Source: Hyperoodon ampullatus | Lineage: Eukaryota; Chordata; Mammalia; Artiodactyla; Ziphiidae | Reading direction: 5' to 3' | DNA length: 64,000 nt | NCBI GenBank assembly: GCA_949752795.1 | Contig: OX457064.1 | Span: 107,299,454 to 107,363,453 of the forward strand | In this document: in pieces, positions 33,985-46,132 of the stretch | Layout: every line of letters starts with the position of its first letter | Position numbering within the stretch: the first letter of the stretch is position 1 | Program-made: the position numbers and the translations under genes | The notes under the pieces: generated by a model | Seen by the model: only the letters and a program-made list of their open reading frames with translations | What the model was told of the DNA's origin: nothing | Databases searched by the model: none

Positions 33985-34018
<34 letters not shown>
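33795..34018 (+). repeat. CHR-type SINE, short young class
   Basis: Complete copy with about 30 pure A. Perfect target duplication AAATTGCTATTGGC at 33781-33794 and 34019-34032. About 1.3 kb upstream of the LMBR1 start. Confidence 0.96.
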
Positions 34019-34024
<6 letters not shown>

Positions 34025-34679
34025 CTATTGGCTGTGACGTTTAGCATCTCTGAGAATTCTTAGGAAGGGAGAAAATCTACAAATTGCTTTCAAATTATTT
34101 TTATGATATATGTTAATTTAGATTTTGAAGTATCTTTTTGTGATTTTGAGTTAAAACTTTTTTCACGACTCCAACTTTTTTTTTTATGGCCCCTGAAAAG
34201 GTTGTAGGCCTCCATACACTGTGCCTATAATGCCTTATGCCAGAAAATGGTGGTGGGGACTTGGAGAACATGAGGCTTGTTCTGAGCTAGTACTGCTGCT
34301 GCCATAGGCTGATAAGAATCCAGGAATAATTTTCAACTGGTTAAATTCAGTGTTCATCTCTATTTTTTAAAAGTCTCTGAACCCTAAAGAACCTGGGAAA
34401 GATAAAGAAGTATCTGTTTTTCTGAACACCCAGCCTCTGAGAGCTGGGTTAAATACCTGCGTGAAGTGACCTGGATAATTTCTGGGGTAATCTCTCCAAA
34501 TCAGAGGATACTGAGATCTGATTTTAAGATGTGACATTTAGACACATATTCCAGAAAGTCAATAAATATGGAATTTCTGATCTTTCTAACCCAACACTTC
34601 AGCCATCTAGACCTTTTTATTTTCTTTTATGCAGCTGTCTGTCAAGGTTCGCTCACCTTTGATCTTAGTTGTTTCCCTG

Positions 34680-34930
34680 TGTTTGGTACTTGCAACACTT
34701 AGCCCAGGGTCGTAGACCTCAAAAATGCCCACAAGCTCTTCCCTGTACACTCACCCCTTTGCCTTGTGGCTTTGCCCCTCCTCTCAGCAAGGAGTGGAGC
34801 CTATTTTCCACCCTTGAATCTGGGCTTGGACATGTGACTTGCTTTGGCTAAAGGGACATTAGAAAATACGAAGCTGTTGAGAAGTGCTTGTGCGTTAGGG
34901 CTTGCCCCTTCTCATGACGCCTGGGCAGCC
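34680..34930 (+). repeat. Possible ancient LTR fragment
   Basis: GGAGTGGAGCCTATTTTCCA, CCCTTGAATCTGGGCTTGGA and CATGTGACTTGCTTTGGCTA resemble a MaLR-type LTR. Family uncertain. Confidence 0.4.
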
Positions 34931-35139
34931 TCCAACTGCCATTGTGTAAAACCGTCCCACCCAAGCTGGTAAGGGGTGTCCCAGTTATCTCTGTCACCCC
35001 AGCTGACACCCTCTTTTCTGCATCCCCCTAAAACATGAATTCCCCCAAAACACAGTTCTTCCCCTCTGCTGAAAGCACTGCAATGCAGTATTCTCATTAC
35101 CTGTAGAAAAAATCAGACTCCTGAACTGGCATTCAAGAC

Positions 35140-35690
35140 CTTGACTTTGGGGCCTCACCCTGCCCTTCCAACTGTTCCCACTTCTCTCTCTAAAGAACCC
35201 TTTCCTGCAGGCTGGCTTCCTCCTCTCTCCAATCCCCTGGGCCTTCCCATTGCCAAGGCCCGGAACTTTTACCCATTCCATACCTTCTTTCCTCCTCTTC
35301 AGATTCCGTGCTACTGCTCTTTACCGTCCACACCAAGACCTTCCTTCTCCAAAAAGTCTTTCCTGGCAATTCCAGTCTCTTCATTCACTCATTCATTCAA
35401 AACCATGAACACACCATGGAAAGAATACTGCTTCAGTCCCTGCTCTGGGGGTGCTTATAGGAGGAAAACAGAGAACGTACAGCACACACGACCTTATATT
35501 TTACCTCAGCATTTCATGTATGTGTGTCTATCCACAGTCAGAGTACAAGCTCTATAAGGTCTGGAGTATCTCTTCCTGCATCATGTAAACCTCCATGTAT
35601 TTCCTGCAATACCTATTAGAATGCTTTGCCCAAAGGAGACAGTTTACGAGTATTTATTGGTCAATAGATTGGTTGCCCTGAGAAATTCCC
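35140..35690 (+). repeat. L2 fragment
   Basis: L2-like order: GGGCCTCACCCTGCCCTTCC, then AGTCTTTCCTGGCAATTCCA, then TACAAGCTCTATAAGGTCTG, then GAGTATTTATTGGTCAATAG. Confidence 0.5.
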
Positions 35691-36089
35691 CAAAGACTTC
35701 TTCAAACTTCAGTAAGTCTTCAGATTTCTATACCAAGGTAGATAATTGTATGGACATTGCCCGTGTGTGCAACATTACGACTTACGTGTCCACAAATGAG
35801 AATGCTGCTTGTTACTATGTATTCCAGTTTCATTATCACGACGTGTCTTTGAACCTGCCAAAATTCAGGATGGTTTCCTTCATTCCACTGGGCCTTGCTT
35901 TGATTCTCTTGATTACAATGAGATCAAAGTTTTGAGACATAAGGACATAGAGGCCAATTTTTTTCTTGTCTTTATGCCCCATACAAAACCAAGCCAAGCA
36001 ATGTTCAGATGTAAGCTGAATTCCTTCCAGCTTCTATTAAAGGGCTTCTTTTTTTCCTTTATCCAAATACAGCAAGAGAGATAAACAAG

Positions 36090-36570
36090 CAAAAGTCTAG
36101 AAACAAGCCAGCTGTCCATCTACAGTGGAAAGCGTAAACAAATTGTGATGTGTTCACGTACTGGAATTTTACCCTGGCGTGAAAAATCCACGAACCACAG
36201 CTGCAAGCAACAATATGGGTGAGTCTCTACTACAGCACTGAGCAAAAAAAAAAAAAAAAAAGGTCACAGAAGAATACATACAAGTATGATTCCACTTACA
36301 TAAAGTTCAAAGCCATGCAGAACTAAACAGGATATTACTTAGGGATTCAAATGTGTGGTAGAATTATAAAGAAGAGCAGTGATAAACCTCTAAGAAGGAA
36401 GGTCAGAGGAGAGACTGGGCAGAGGCATTCAGAGGGCTGTAAAGGGAATGATAACGCTCGTTTCTTACACGTACGGGGTGGGGACAGGGGTCACAGCGCC
36501 TTGTTGCGTTGTTGTTTATGCATCGTATATGTTGCATAAACTATGTCTATTCACTATTTAAATAAAGGAA
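36090..36570 (+). repeat. Old L1M 3' fragment
   Basis: Contains GCAACAATATGGGTGAGTCT, ATGATTCCACTTACATAAAG and a degraded 3' UTR, in the order of an L1 3' end. Includes an A-run at 36246-36261. Confidence 0.6.
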
Positions 36571-37199
36571 TTGTTTTAAGAGGCACCACTATCTGGTAGC
36601 CTAAACTGTGGGTTCTCTGCCTCAGCTTGACCCCTTGCTAAAGGGAGCATCTTAGAGTGGAGTCAACGCCAAGCAAGGATTCTGGAAACCAGGTTCCAGC
36701 TCTGCCAGGTGTGGCCTTTTGGGCCTCGCTTCAGTTACTGATGCCTAAGGTCCTTTCAAAACTCTGTTTATGGTCTTAAAAGTTAATTTGGAAACTTTCC
36801 ACACAACCCTGTGTTTCGGCTGGAGTTTTCATGAGTCAGAGGAAGAAGAGAACGGGCATCGGTTGCTTAGCTCCAAACCCGAGCGTCATCCTGAATTGCA
36901 TGCCGCCCCTCACACCCCAAAGCCCACGCATCACCAAGAATTGTCGCCTCTCCCACCAAAGCACGTCTCAGGTCAGCCACTTCTCACAGCCTCACTGCTA
37001 CCTCCTGGCCAGAGCCACCCTCAAGTGGCCTGAGCCATCTCCGCACATCCCCTCTTCCCAGCCCCTCGTCTGCCCCCCACCAGTCCAGCCCAAGAGATAA
37101 GCACGGAAGTCAGACTTCTCCCTCCCACCCCCCCGCGCCCCCCACCCCAGCTTCCCATCTCTCTTAGACTCAAATCCTAACCTCTCACGGAGACCTGCA

Positions 37200-37555
37200 G
37201 GGACCCCGGACCCTGCCCCGCCCACCTCCTCAGCCTCCTACCACGGCCCCACTGCCTGTGCCCTTTTGTCCGCTCGGCCCAGAATGTGCTTCCCCTGGGT
37301 CACAACTGACCCTTTGTCACTTACACCGTAGCATGAATGTTATCAACGCAGAGAGGCCATCGGAGACCAACCCTGGTGCTTGCTCAGTTCACCATGTTTT
37401 ATTTTCCTCAAAACAGGACCACTGAAATTATTTCTGTATGGGTTTGTTTTCTGTCCAGTCTAATTTGTCTGGTTCACCATTTTCCAACACCAAGCACAGT
37501 GACTGGCAAGTATTAGGAGCTCAGTAAATCTTTCTTAGATAAAGAACTAAATGTG
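37200..37555 (+). repeat. L2 fragment
   Basis: CAGAATGTGCTTCCCCTGGG and a terminal part CACCAAGCACAGTGACTGGC ... GGAGCTCAGTAAATCTTTC match the L2 3' end. Confidence 0.55.
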
Positions 37556-37560
37556 TGAAT

Positions 37561-37588
37561 GAGAGAGAGAGAGAGAGAGAGAGAGAGG
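37561..37588 (+). repeat. (GA)n microsatellite
   Basis: About 14 uninterrupted GA units. Confidence 0.95.
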
Positions 37589-37599
37589 GTGGTGGGAAC

Positions 37600-37815
37600 T
37601 AGCTTTTGTAGAATAACCAGTACATTCCAGGGGTCTCACATGCATTATGTAATTTAGCCATCACAATAACTCTGGGAAGTAGGTATTGTCGGCTCCATTT
37701 TACCATTGATGACACTGAGGAGAGGGTAAGCGACCTCACCTAGTTCACATAGTCCACATTCGAACCCAGACCCACCTGACTCACTAACTCCTGTCCTTTC
37801 CACAGTACTATTGCC
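37600..37815 (+). repeat. MIR element
   Basis: Nearly full-length MIR order: TGTAATTTAGCCATCACAAT, CTCTGGGAAGTAGGTATTGT, CCATTTTACCATTGATGACA, then CGAACCCAGACC. Confidence 0.75.
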
Positions 37816-38019
37816 CCTCGCCACGCAATAAAACCATAACCTGGCTTCATCATGGGTGATACAGAGGAAAACTCCCAGGTCCCTCTGTTGGACATTCTGC
37901 CCTAACCACTCATCTCCCCTTCCCCCGAAATTATTCTGCCCTCATTTGTGTGCCTGAGTATGTGCTCAAGCATACCGGTAAGTACAGGCTCCCTCTGCCC
38001 CTGGATCTGCAGGAGTGGT

Positions 38020-38125
38020 GTGGTAGTCAGGGCTCTCCAGAGGAAGAGAGCAATAGGGGGTACAGAGAGATAGACTCGAAAGGTAGATAGATAGACAGAC
38101 AGGCAGACACAATATGGTTTCTAAT
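38020..38125 (+). repeat. Ancient repeat fragment with (GATA/GACA) tract
   Basis: GTAGTCAGGGCTCTCCAGAG followed by a TAGATAGATAGACAGACAGG simple tract. A common mammalian repeat end whose family I cannot name. Confidence 0.5.
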
Positions 38126-38247
38126 TCCATTCTCTAATAAAGAGCCAAGGTTCCTTGGGAGGTGGCTGATTCTAGGGCTGGGGCAAGAAATATACAAGAT
38201 TAGCCTGGAGCATCTCGTAGTGCCAGAAAATAGGAAAGTGATCAAGG

Positions 38248-38371
38248 GAATTCCCTGGCGGTCCAGTGGTCAGGACTCAGTGCTCTCACTGCCAGGGCCC
38301 AGGGTTTGATCCCTGGTCAGGGGACTAAGATCCCACAAGTCTCATGGTGCTGCAAAAAAAAAAAAAAAAAA
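38248..38371 (+). repeat. Short tRNA-derived SINE (Bov-tA/CHRL-like)
   Basis: Head GGAATTCCCTGGCGGTCCAG, B box GGTTTGATCCCTGG, about 100 bp plus poly-A. Flanked by AAAGTGATCAA duplications. Confidence 0.88.
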
Positions 38372-38374
38372 AAA

Positions 38375-39430
38375 GTGATCAAAAACCAAAACGATGAAGG
38401 TATAGGGGTATGACAGAGGGACACAGGCGCCAACCTGAAAGAGTTCCCAATGGCCAAAGCAAAAATAATTCGAACATCAAAATAAATAGCAAAGTATTGG
38501 GGTTAGAATTAAAGTATAAAGTAAATATTCATGAGTCAATACTGATATAAACAAATATTAATTTAGGTAAATTCTCCCCCACAAAAAAGTGGAGCTTACC
38601 TCCGCACCCCTAAGTGTTGCTAGACTTAGTGACCTGCACCCAAAGAACAGACAAGAGAAGGAAAAGTAAAGTAACTGCGATGGAGAAACCTGGGGGTCAG
38701 TGTGAGCGCCGTCAGAGGCGAGTCACGTTGACAGCGTGCCCCTTTGATGTGGGGTGATGAGAATGGCCCTTCACCCGTGAGGCCTTTCTCCCAAAACGCA
38801 CACCCTCAGTCCAACCATGAGAAAAATGTCAGACGAACTCACATTGAACAGCATTCTACAAAATACCAGACCAGTACTCCCCAAGTTGTCAAGGTCATCA
38901 AAAACAAAGGAAGTTTGGAAAATTATTTCAGGCCTTAGAGGAGGCTAAGGATAATAACGTATCAACATTAGTTCATTGGTTGTGATAAATGTACCGTAAG
39001 AGGAAGACAGCGAGGGAGCCTGGGTATGGGGAACACAGGAACTCTTACTCTCTTTGCAACTTTTCTGTAAATCAAAAATTTTAAGTTTAGTCTTTTTTTT
39101 TTTTTTTTTGGCTGAGTTGAGTCTTTGTTGCTGTGCGCGGGCTTTTTCTAGTTGCAGCGAGCGGGGGCTACTCTTCGTTGCAGTGCATGGGCTTCTCATT
39201 GCAGAGGCTCCTCTTGTTGCGACGCATGGGCTGTAGGTGTGCAAGCTTCAGTAGTTGTGTCTCGTGGGCTCTAGAGCGCAGGCTCAGAAGTTGTGGCACA
39301 CGGGCTTAGTTGCTCCGCGGCATGTGGGATCTTCCCGGACCAGGGCTTGAACCCATGTCCCCTGCATTGGCAGGTGGATTCTTAAGCACTGCGCCACCAG
39401 GGAAGCCCCTAAAGTTTAGTCTTTAAAAAG
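38375..39430 (+). repeat. Old L1ME-type 3' end, split by a SINE
   Basis: ACAGCATTCTACAAAATACC, CAAGGTCATCAAAAACAAAG and CAACTTTTCTGTAAATCAAA are characteristic of an ancient L1 3' UTR. The tail resumes after the SINE at 39410. Confidence 0.65.
39096..39408 (-). repeat. CHR-type SINE, long class
   Basis: Complete minus-strand copy with poly-T, the long-class 3' segment, and the target duplication AAGTTTAGTCTTT on both sides (39083-39095 and 39412-39424). Confidence 0.93.
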
Positions 39431-40639
39431 GAAGAGAAAGAGTACCAGGTACTTTGCAAAATCTCCAGGAGGACCAGAAAACCAGACTTGAAGGAAAGAT
39501 CCCCCAGTCAAGAGCTGGTCCCTTGAAGACACCAGTGCACCATTTCTGAGTGTAGACACACAGCCCATCCACAGCTTATCTGATGCTGGTCACTACTAAG
39601 ACTTCTCCTATCTGGACCCTGGATGTGGCTAATTGGCAGAGCCTGGGTCATGAACACACACCTGAGCTGCAAAGGAAGTGAGTGCTATTTTCCACTTCTT
39701 TCATGGGGTAGACTCCCTGCTTCATAGAATAGGGGATTCCCTTGACGTAGGAAGGGGCTTCGAGTATTATTCAATCAAAAGGAATTATATGGTCCAAATA
39801 CGAAGTTCTCTAATGACCCAGCATAATCCAAGTATAAAATCTACACTCTAAAGAAACAAATGGGCTTTAGAATTTTGGTAAGTGATGACCATCCAGTGAT
39901 GTGCCAGAGACCCCTGGCACTGGCTTGTGAACGCAAGTTGTTAATTTTTAGGAATTTTGCAAAGCCAGTTGTTAAACACAACACTGTTTAAAACTAAATT
40001 ACATAAACTTACACTTAATTAAACTATATTTTTTAAAGGTAAAAAGTACTGAAAATCCATCATGTCCTAATTATTTTATTATACTTTCCTTGAGTCTACT
40101 TACGTGTCCTTTACAACGATGTGCTGCTCCTTGTTCAGTGACCTCACATTGGTAGCTGAGATTGGCTGTGCTGGGAGCATTTACACCATGGAAATCAGCA
40201 AATGCTGCAAATCAGGGCCCTTTCCCTCCCCCCTGTAGAGCTGGTTATTAGATACAGCATACCAGTGGAGCCAGCAAAGATTTTAGAAAGAGCCTAAAAT
40301 GAAGATTTTCCTTATTATGGGCTGAAGTCAAACGACAGATGATCAGAGTTGGCATCCTTTCATGGAAACTGAGCGAGACTCTCGCCTGCTGGAGGTCATC
40401 CCAAGTGTCTGGAGAGCTGGACCAAGGGGGCTCCTGAAGGGGAAACAGGATTTTTCTCAAGAAAACAATTCTAAATCTGTGAAAGTAAATCAAAGTTTAG
40501 AAACATCCATTACTCCGTGCTAATGAAACACTGGCAGTTTGTATATTTGTTGGTGTTTTAAAGGGGCAGAATAAAGCCATTATTCCCTAAGGCAGGAGGG
40601 ATAGCATGCATGGATCCAGGTTCAGGGAGGGGATAGAGG

Positions 40640-41045
40640 TGCTGGTCTGTGTCTGTTCATTTCCTGGGGCCACCATAACAGAGCACCCCAGACTGGACCG
40701 CTTAAGCAACAGAAATTTATCTTCTCACAACTCTGGAGGCTGGAAGTCTGAGATCAAAGTGTGGACAGGGTCATTGCTCCTGAGGCCTGTCTCCTTGACA
40801 CGTAGATAGCTGTCTTCTCCCCATGTCCTCATACGGCCGTCCCACTATGTGTGTCTGTGTCCTGATCTCCTCTTCTTATAAGGACACTGGTCACATTGGA
40901 TCAGGGCCCAGCCATATGACCTCATTTAACTTAATCACCTCTTTGAAAACGCATCTCCAAATGCAGTCACCTTCTGAAATACTGGGGATTAGGAGTTCAA
41001 CATGTGAAGTTAGGGGGACACAGCTCTGCACAGGGAGCATGTGAA
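40640..41045 (+). repeat. Ancient interspersed repeat (same family as 21412-22110)
   Basis: Starts GGCCACCATAACAGAGCACC and continues through CAACTCTGGAGGCTGGAAGT, TTCTTATAAGGACACTGGTC and a terminal GGGGGACACAGCTCTGCACA. Near full length; family not named. Confidence 0.65.
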
Positions 41046-41344
41046 AGTCTATTCCAATTGCCACTCTTCTCTCAGGGAAATAAACAGCAAGGTCAGCCGC
41101 CAGAGGGAAGAGTGCGGAGTAGTGTTTGAGGTCCTGGGAGAGAAAAGGTGGGGTCGTACAGGAGTGGATGGGGGAAACACATGTGACCTCTAAGCAGCAC
41201 TAGGCTGCAGTCAAAGCCCAGGCACCAGGCCTCTGCTTCTGACCACCCACGCTGCTCCATGATCCCTGGCCCAGCTCAGCAGCACAGTGCCTTGGATGCT
41301 TGGCCTGACCTCTTGTGAACATCGTCAGATGAACTGAGAGTTTG

Positions 41345-41575
41345 GTAATTAGATGGGAGAGTGGTTAGGAATGTGGTCTCCAATCTCAGAGTCCTGGGTT
41401 AGAATGTCAGCTTCACCACGTCTAGGTTTCAGGACCATGGACAGTTCACTTACCGGCTGTGCCTTTTCTCTCATCTGTAAATGGAAATAAAGATGCTTGC
41501 CTGATATGGTTATTCTAATTAAATGACACATCCATAAAGTGTAAGGACACAGTAAAAGTTAGCTATCATCATCAC
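41345..41575 (+). repeat. MIR element
   Basis: GAGTCCTGGGTTAGAATGTC, CTCTCATCTGTAAATGGAAA and GGACACAGTAAAAGTTAGCT, the standard MIR order. Confidence 0.78.
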
Positions 41576-41579
41576 ACCA

Positions 41580-42060
41580 TTATTTGAAAAGCCAGAATCT
41601 AAGCGTGGCTTGTGTGACATTTACACATTGGGTTGTATATCGATGTTTATGAAATACAAGTTTCTAAGAAATTCATAGCAAACTTGTAACTTTTACACAG
41701 GAGATTAAAGACTGTAAGAATGCTTTAAATGCATGAAAGGAGCTTTAATTTGCCAAGAAATTGTGTGGCTGTAGTATCCATAGGAGTTGAGACTTAAAAG
41801 GACGAATCAGAGGAAACGAAGGGATGTGGACCTGTAAGTAGCTGGGGGGAAATTACAGGGAAAGGTGGGAATTTAAATCCACAGCTAAAAATAGCAGCAT
41901 ACTCCTCCACTTCCTCTTCAGCCTTTGGTGTCAGTTTCTGATTTTAACAAGATTTCATCTTAGGTTAATGTGTGAAGTTCACCATCCCTGGCTAACTCTC
42001 CTTGAAGTATAAATAAAGAGATGATCAAGCGTCTGCTAGTAGAAGAAACGAGAGAAGAGG
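41580..42060. other. Repeat-poor AT-rich block, no gene seen
   Basis: No repeat family recognised; AT-rich, low in CpG. Candidate for conserved non-coding DNA by appearance only. Further right, to about 42840, is ordinary non-repetitive sequence with chance open frames. Confidence 0.3.
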
Positions 42061-42849
42061 CATGAATAATTCCTGTGTATTCAGGATTTGGCCTTCTTCA
42101 CCCAGTGTGCTGTTGGCTTAGCTTAGTGTGTACCCTTGGACCCCCTACCCTGTACACAATAACCATCTGACAGCCACGGGAAAGCAGGACCCCAGGAATT
42201 CCAAGATAAGAGACTTGCACAGACATCTTTAAAGTTCCCTCCCCTGCCCAGGCAGTGTAGACACAAAAACACCTTATCTCTGACTGAGAGGAAGCGACGT
42301 TTCCCACCCAGAACCCCACTGAATGGCAGGAAGTGAAGCAGGAAGAACACGTGGGCGCACGTGGCAGGCGATCCAGAAGGGAGACAGGGCGCACAGAGGC
42401 CCGAGGAGAGGACAGGATGCGTTCTCAGGTGCACCGTGGACCCCGCCTTGTTTGAAAGCCTAATGGCGTGAGCAGCTCCAGCCCCGTTAAACGTCTGCCG
42501 GCCAAGGACAGGAGCAGGCCCCCGCGTGCGGCTCTGTCTGTGCAGGTCCTGCTCCGGCCTTGGCACAGGTCACGGCGAGGAAAGCTGCCTGGTTGGGGGA
42601 TGTTCCGACTGGACAACCAGTTCATAAACTGCCCGAGGAGAGGGCACTGAGAGCTTTGGGAAATGGATGCTGGACTTTCAGCACTTTCTACACCAGCTTT
42701 TAAATTGCACTTTCTAAAGAGGAAAAAGATGGAAACGTGAGGAAGCCATGCTTAGGAAGGTAGTCCTTCTCCGCTGGCCCTCAGGTCCATTCTCCGGGTG
42801 CACCCGGTGGGGTAAAGGTTTCTAGCCATTCCTCCAGATTTTTCTACTC

Positions 42850-43080
42850 ATAAATGTGTTTTTTAATTACACAGTTGAGATCTATTTTGCTACTTGATGT
42901 TTGTATTTAACAATGTATCTTGGCTATCTTGCATGTACAGATCTATTCCATTCTTCTCACCACTTAGTCAGTCGTCCATTGATTTACTAGTCCTTATTGC
43001 ATGTGGATAGACATTCAGACTGTTTACAGTTTTTTTTGTTTTGTATTCCTTTGTAAATGATGTTGTGCATAGATCCTTGT
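42850..43080 (-). repeat. Possible old L1 3' fragment (antisense)
   Basis: GTGGATAGACATTCAGACTG followed by a T-run and AAATGATGTTGTGCATAGAT resembles antisense L1M/HAL1 3' sequence. Confidence 0.45.
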
Positions 43081-44478
43081 ATATATTTATTAGCACACGT
43101 GTACACATCTTGGAGGTGATCACCCACCTCCCACTTGGGAGTTTCCAGAAGGCCAAAGCAGCCCAGATGCTTTTGGAAAAGGCTACTTCACGCCCAGGCC
43201 CCCTCCCAGCAAAGGGTTCTAAGGGGGACTGGGCAGGGACAGAGCCAGAGCTGCCTGGAATGGGGGTGGGTTGCATCCTGAGTCCCCACTTGCCACCAAG
43301 CCTGGGTGGGGAGACAGTGCCTGTAGCACATCAGGGAATTCACCAGGAGAATGCAGACCTCACCCAGGCCCCCCCAGGGGCTGCCACCCTGACCAAGCCC
43401 TGGAACAGGCCCCCTGAGGACAACTGACATCAGCAGCCTGGGAGCTAGACTCTCCCCTTGCCGCTGAGATTTAACCCCTGAGAGCCCAGACCCAGAAGTG
43501 AGCAGGTGCAGGTGCAAAGGGCTGGGTTCAGGGGTGAGTCCATTGAGAGTGTCCTCTTGTCCCCACTCTATGCTTTCCTGGTTACTCTCAAATGTTTGTT
43601 TTTCCAGATCGACTTTGATATCATTTGTTATTACCTCCGAACCCCCCAAATCCTCCTAGTCTTCAGTTGGAATTGAGTTATGGGAGAATGGACATTTTTT
43701 ACAACATTTGAGTCTTCCTGTCCAAAACAAGGAATATCTTCGTCTGTATCTAAGTGAACTGACATTTTTCTATCAGCTCTTGGCTCTGGGGTTGCAAGCC
43801 ACATACGGGAGCCAGAAATATGTGAAGTTTCTCTAAGACCCCTCCCTCTCTCCAGGCTTGTCTGCCCCAGGGCAGATCAGGCCCAAGGAGGCATCCTTTC
43901 TACACAGTTAACCCAGGTTCACTGTCACGGTAGATGCCTCCTTGAAAAGCCAGCTCCAAGCAGTCGGCTGTAACCTCACCGGCACCAGGCAGTCCCTCTA
44001 CCAACTGTTACTTAAGGAGCTGGAAGGGCTGATCTGTGTAGATTGTAAACCTTGACAGAAATATCTTGGTCACCTTTATGGGCTCCCAGGCAGCGGCATT
44101 CCTAAACATCCTGCTACTAATGTTCCTCTTTTACAGCATTTTTAAACCAATTTTCAAGTGAGTGTCGTAAAATCACTCTATCCAGGAAGTCAGCCCCATA
44201 ATCTCCAGGACATAAACTTTAAAAGCAAGGTGTAAAATGCCAATGGGACGCCCTGACATGCCTCCACTCTGTGCTCAGGTGTGAGTTTATTAGCAAAGCA
44301 TTAGGCCGTAAAGGTCCACTTCAGGGAGCAGACTGAAAGCACACCGGTTGTAGGTGGGGCCTGTCAGGTGGTGAGAAACTGATCTGGAAGGACAGGAAAA
44401 TTACTCCAATGTCAGCAGCGCTTGATATTTCCAAAATGTGTACCTTCTGGGGGGGTTTCTATGACTGTAAAACATTGA

Positions 44479-44480
<2 letters not shown>
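43080..44480. other. Unassigned intergenic sequence
   Basis: No repeat or gene recognised. A minus-strand frame of 153 codons at 43188-43649 has no recognisable domain and is treated as chance. Confidence 0.5.

Positions 44481-44510
<30 letters not shown>
44481..44510 (+). repeat. (CA)15 microsatellite
   Basis: Fifteen perfect CA units directly before a SINE insertion site. Confidence 0.97.
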
Positions 44511-44511
<1 letters not shown>

Positions 44512-44521
44512 CAGCCTGAGA

Positions 44522-44664
44522 GGGACCTCCCCGGTGGTCCAGTGGTTAAGACTCCGCACTTCCAATGCAGGGGCAAGGGTTCCATCCTTGGCCAGGGAAC
44601 TAAGATCCCGCATGCCGCGGCCAAAAAACTAAAAAAATTTTTTAAAGATTAAAAAAAATTTTTA
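44522..44664 (+). repeat. Short tRNA-derived SINE (Bov-tA/CHRL-like)
   Basis: Head GGGACCTCCCCGGTGGTCCA with an A/T-rich tail. Perfect target duplication AACAGCCTGAGA at 44510-44521 and 44665-44676. Confidence 0.92.
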
Positions 44665-44744
44665 AACAGCCTGAGACCCTCGTGTTGCATCGTGTTTTAT
44701 TGTGTCGTGCGGCACAGTAGAAGTTCTCACCGTCATTGTTGTCT

Positions 44745-44850
44745 TTTTGTATATTTGTCTCCCTTAGTGTCAGTTCTCTAAGGGCAGGGCCCACGCCTGC
44801 AATTTCCCTCTCCGGCACCTGACACTGTTCTCACAGAGCTTCTTTGGAAA
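44745..44850 (+). repeat. Possible L2 fragment
   Basis: TCTCTAAGGGCAGGGCCCAC and the following CTGACACTGTTCTCACAGAG resemble an L2 3' part. Confidence 0.4.
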
Positions 44851-45699
44851 GGCTTGCTGTCGATGATGACCTGGAGGTCACAGCCAGGAACAGGCTCTTA
44901 GAGGGGCCTGTTTGTCCCTGAGTCAAGAAATCTTCGAATGAGGCAGAAGTTCAACACAAGAACCAAACCCAAGGGTTGCTTTGGAAAACACTTCATTAAC
45001 CTGATGTTTGTCTGATGGGAGCCGTGTGTGCCTGGGCTTGAGTGTCACAGAACGTTAGCAGCGGTTGGGGTCCCTCTCCCCGACCAAGGCTGGCCCTTGG
45101 CTGGAGGCTTGAGCCTCACCCCACCCCACCCCTCTCGCTGTTTGTCCTGCTCAGGAAGGGGAGTTCTGAAGAGGAGGCCGGGCAGGGCTAGGGGGCAGCA
45201 GTGGCACATGAAACGCACCTGAAAGCGCGCCAGTGGCTGCACACTCTCCCAGGTCCCCACAGGGCTCCTCTGATTGGTTCTTCCTGCCGCTGGGCCCTCA
45301 GAGCCACCAGTCTCTCTCCATGCCGGGGTCCCAGGTTTTTAGCATAGAAGCCCATCACAAATCACAGGACTGGCATATTTTGCACCAAAGGTGATGCTAT
45401 TTATCCTACTTATCTTTACACTGAATTTTTCCTTTATCATGGACTTAGCCCGGATCTTAGGGCAATATCTTTTAGTGGAATTAACTGACAATGTTACAGA
45501 AGAAGAAACAGGCTGAGAGAGGAGAACGCTCCACAGCCTGGCTCCTGATTCCTCCTTTACACCTCATAGATTCCCCCAATGTGAGAAAAGCATAATAAAC
45601 TATGGTCGTTCACTGCAGAATGGGCCTTAAAATGAGAATCTATCCTAATTTATTAGTACTTCCCAAACTGGATCTAAAAACTTTATCACTAATAATGTT

Positions 45700-45945
45700 T
45701 TACTTTTATGGGTATTTCATAGCTCACAAAGCACATGTTATCCATTATTTAAATTCACAATAACCCAACAAGATAAACTAGCATTGTCATCCCTTTTTAA
45801 CAGATGAGGAAACTGAACTATAATGAGGTAAAATAACATACCCAGGCTTGCACAGTTAGTAAACCACAGAGGCAATTCCAACCTTCAGATCTCTGTTCCA
45901 AGTCCAAAGCTCTCTCTCCCACTCTACGGAGCCATCCCAGGAGAA
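45700..45945 (+). repeat. MIR element
   Basis: Near full-length: ATAGCTCACAAAGCACATGT, AACAGATGAGGAAACTGAAC, TTGCACAGTTAGTAAACCAC. Confidence 0.8.
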
Positions 45946-45954
45946 GGGATGAGT

Positions 45955-46132
45955 TATAGATAGGGATAGAGATACAGTTACAGTGTGGACAGATGCAGAT
46001 GTAGAACAATCATAGCTACAGATATGGGTAGAGATGTTAGAGATGTAGTTACGGTTTTGTTATGGATGTGAATATAGATGTGGTGGTGGTTATGTATGTA
46101 GAGGTAGATATATAGTTATAGAGAGACATAGA
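45955..46132 (+). repeat. Degenerate shoulder of the minisatellite
   Basis: Irregular hexamer-like words (GATAGAGATACAG, TAGAGATGTTAGAGATGTAG) that grade into the regular array to the right, suggesting an older, decayed part of the same tandem repeat. Confidence 0.6.

Noticed and set aside
42098..43649. Minus-strand frames of 98-153 codons
   Set aside because: No recognisable domain, no splice or promoter context, and composition like the surrounding intergenic DNA.
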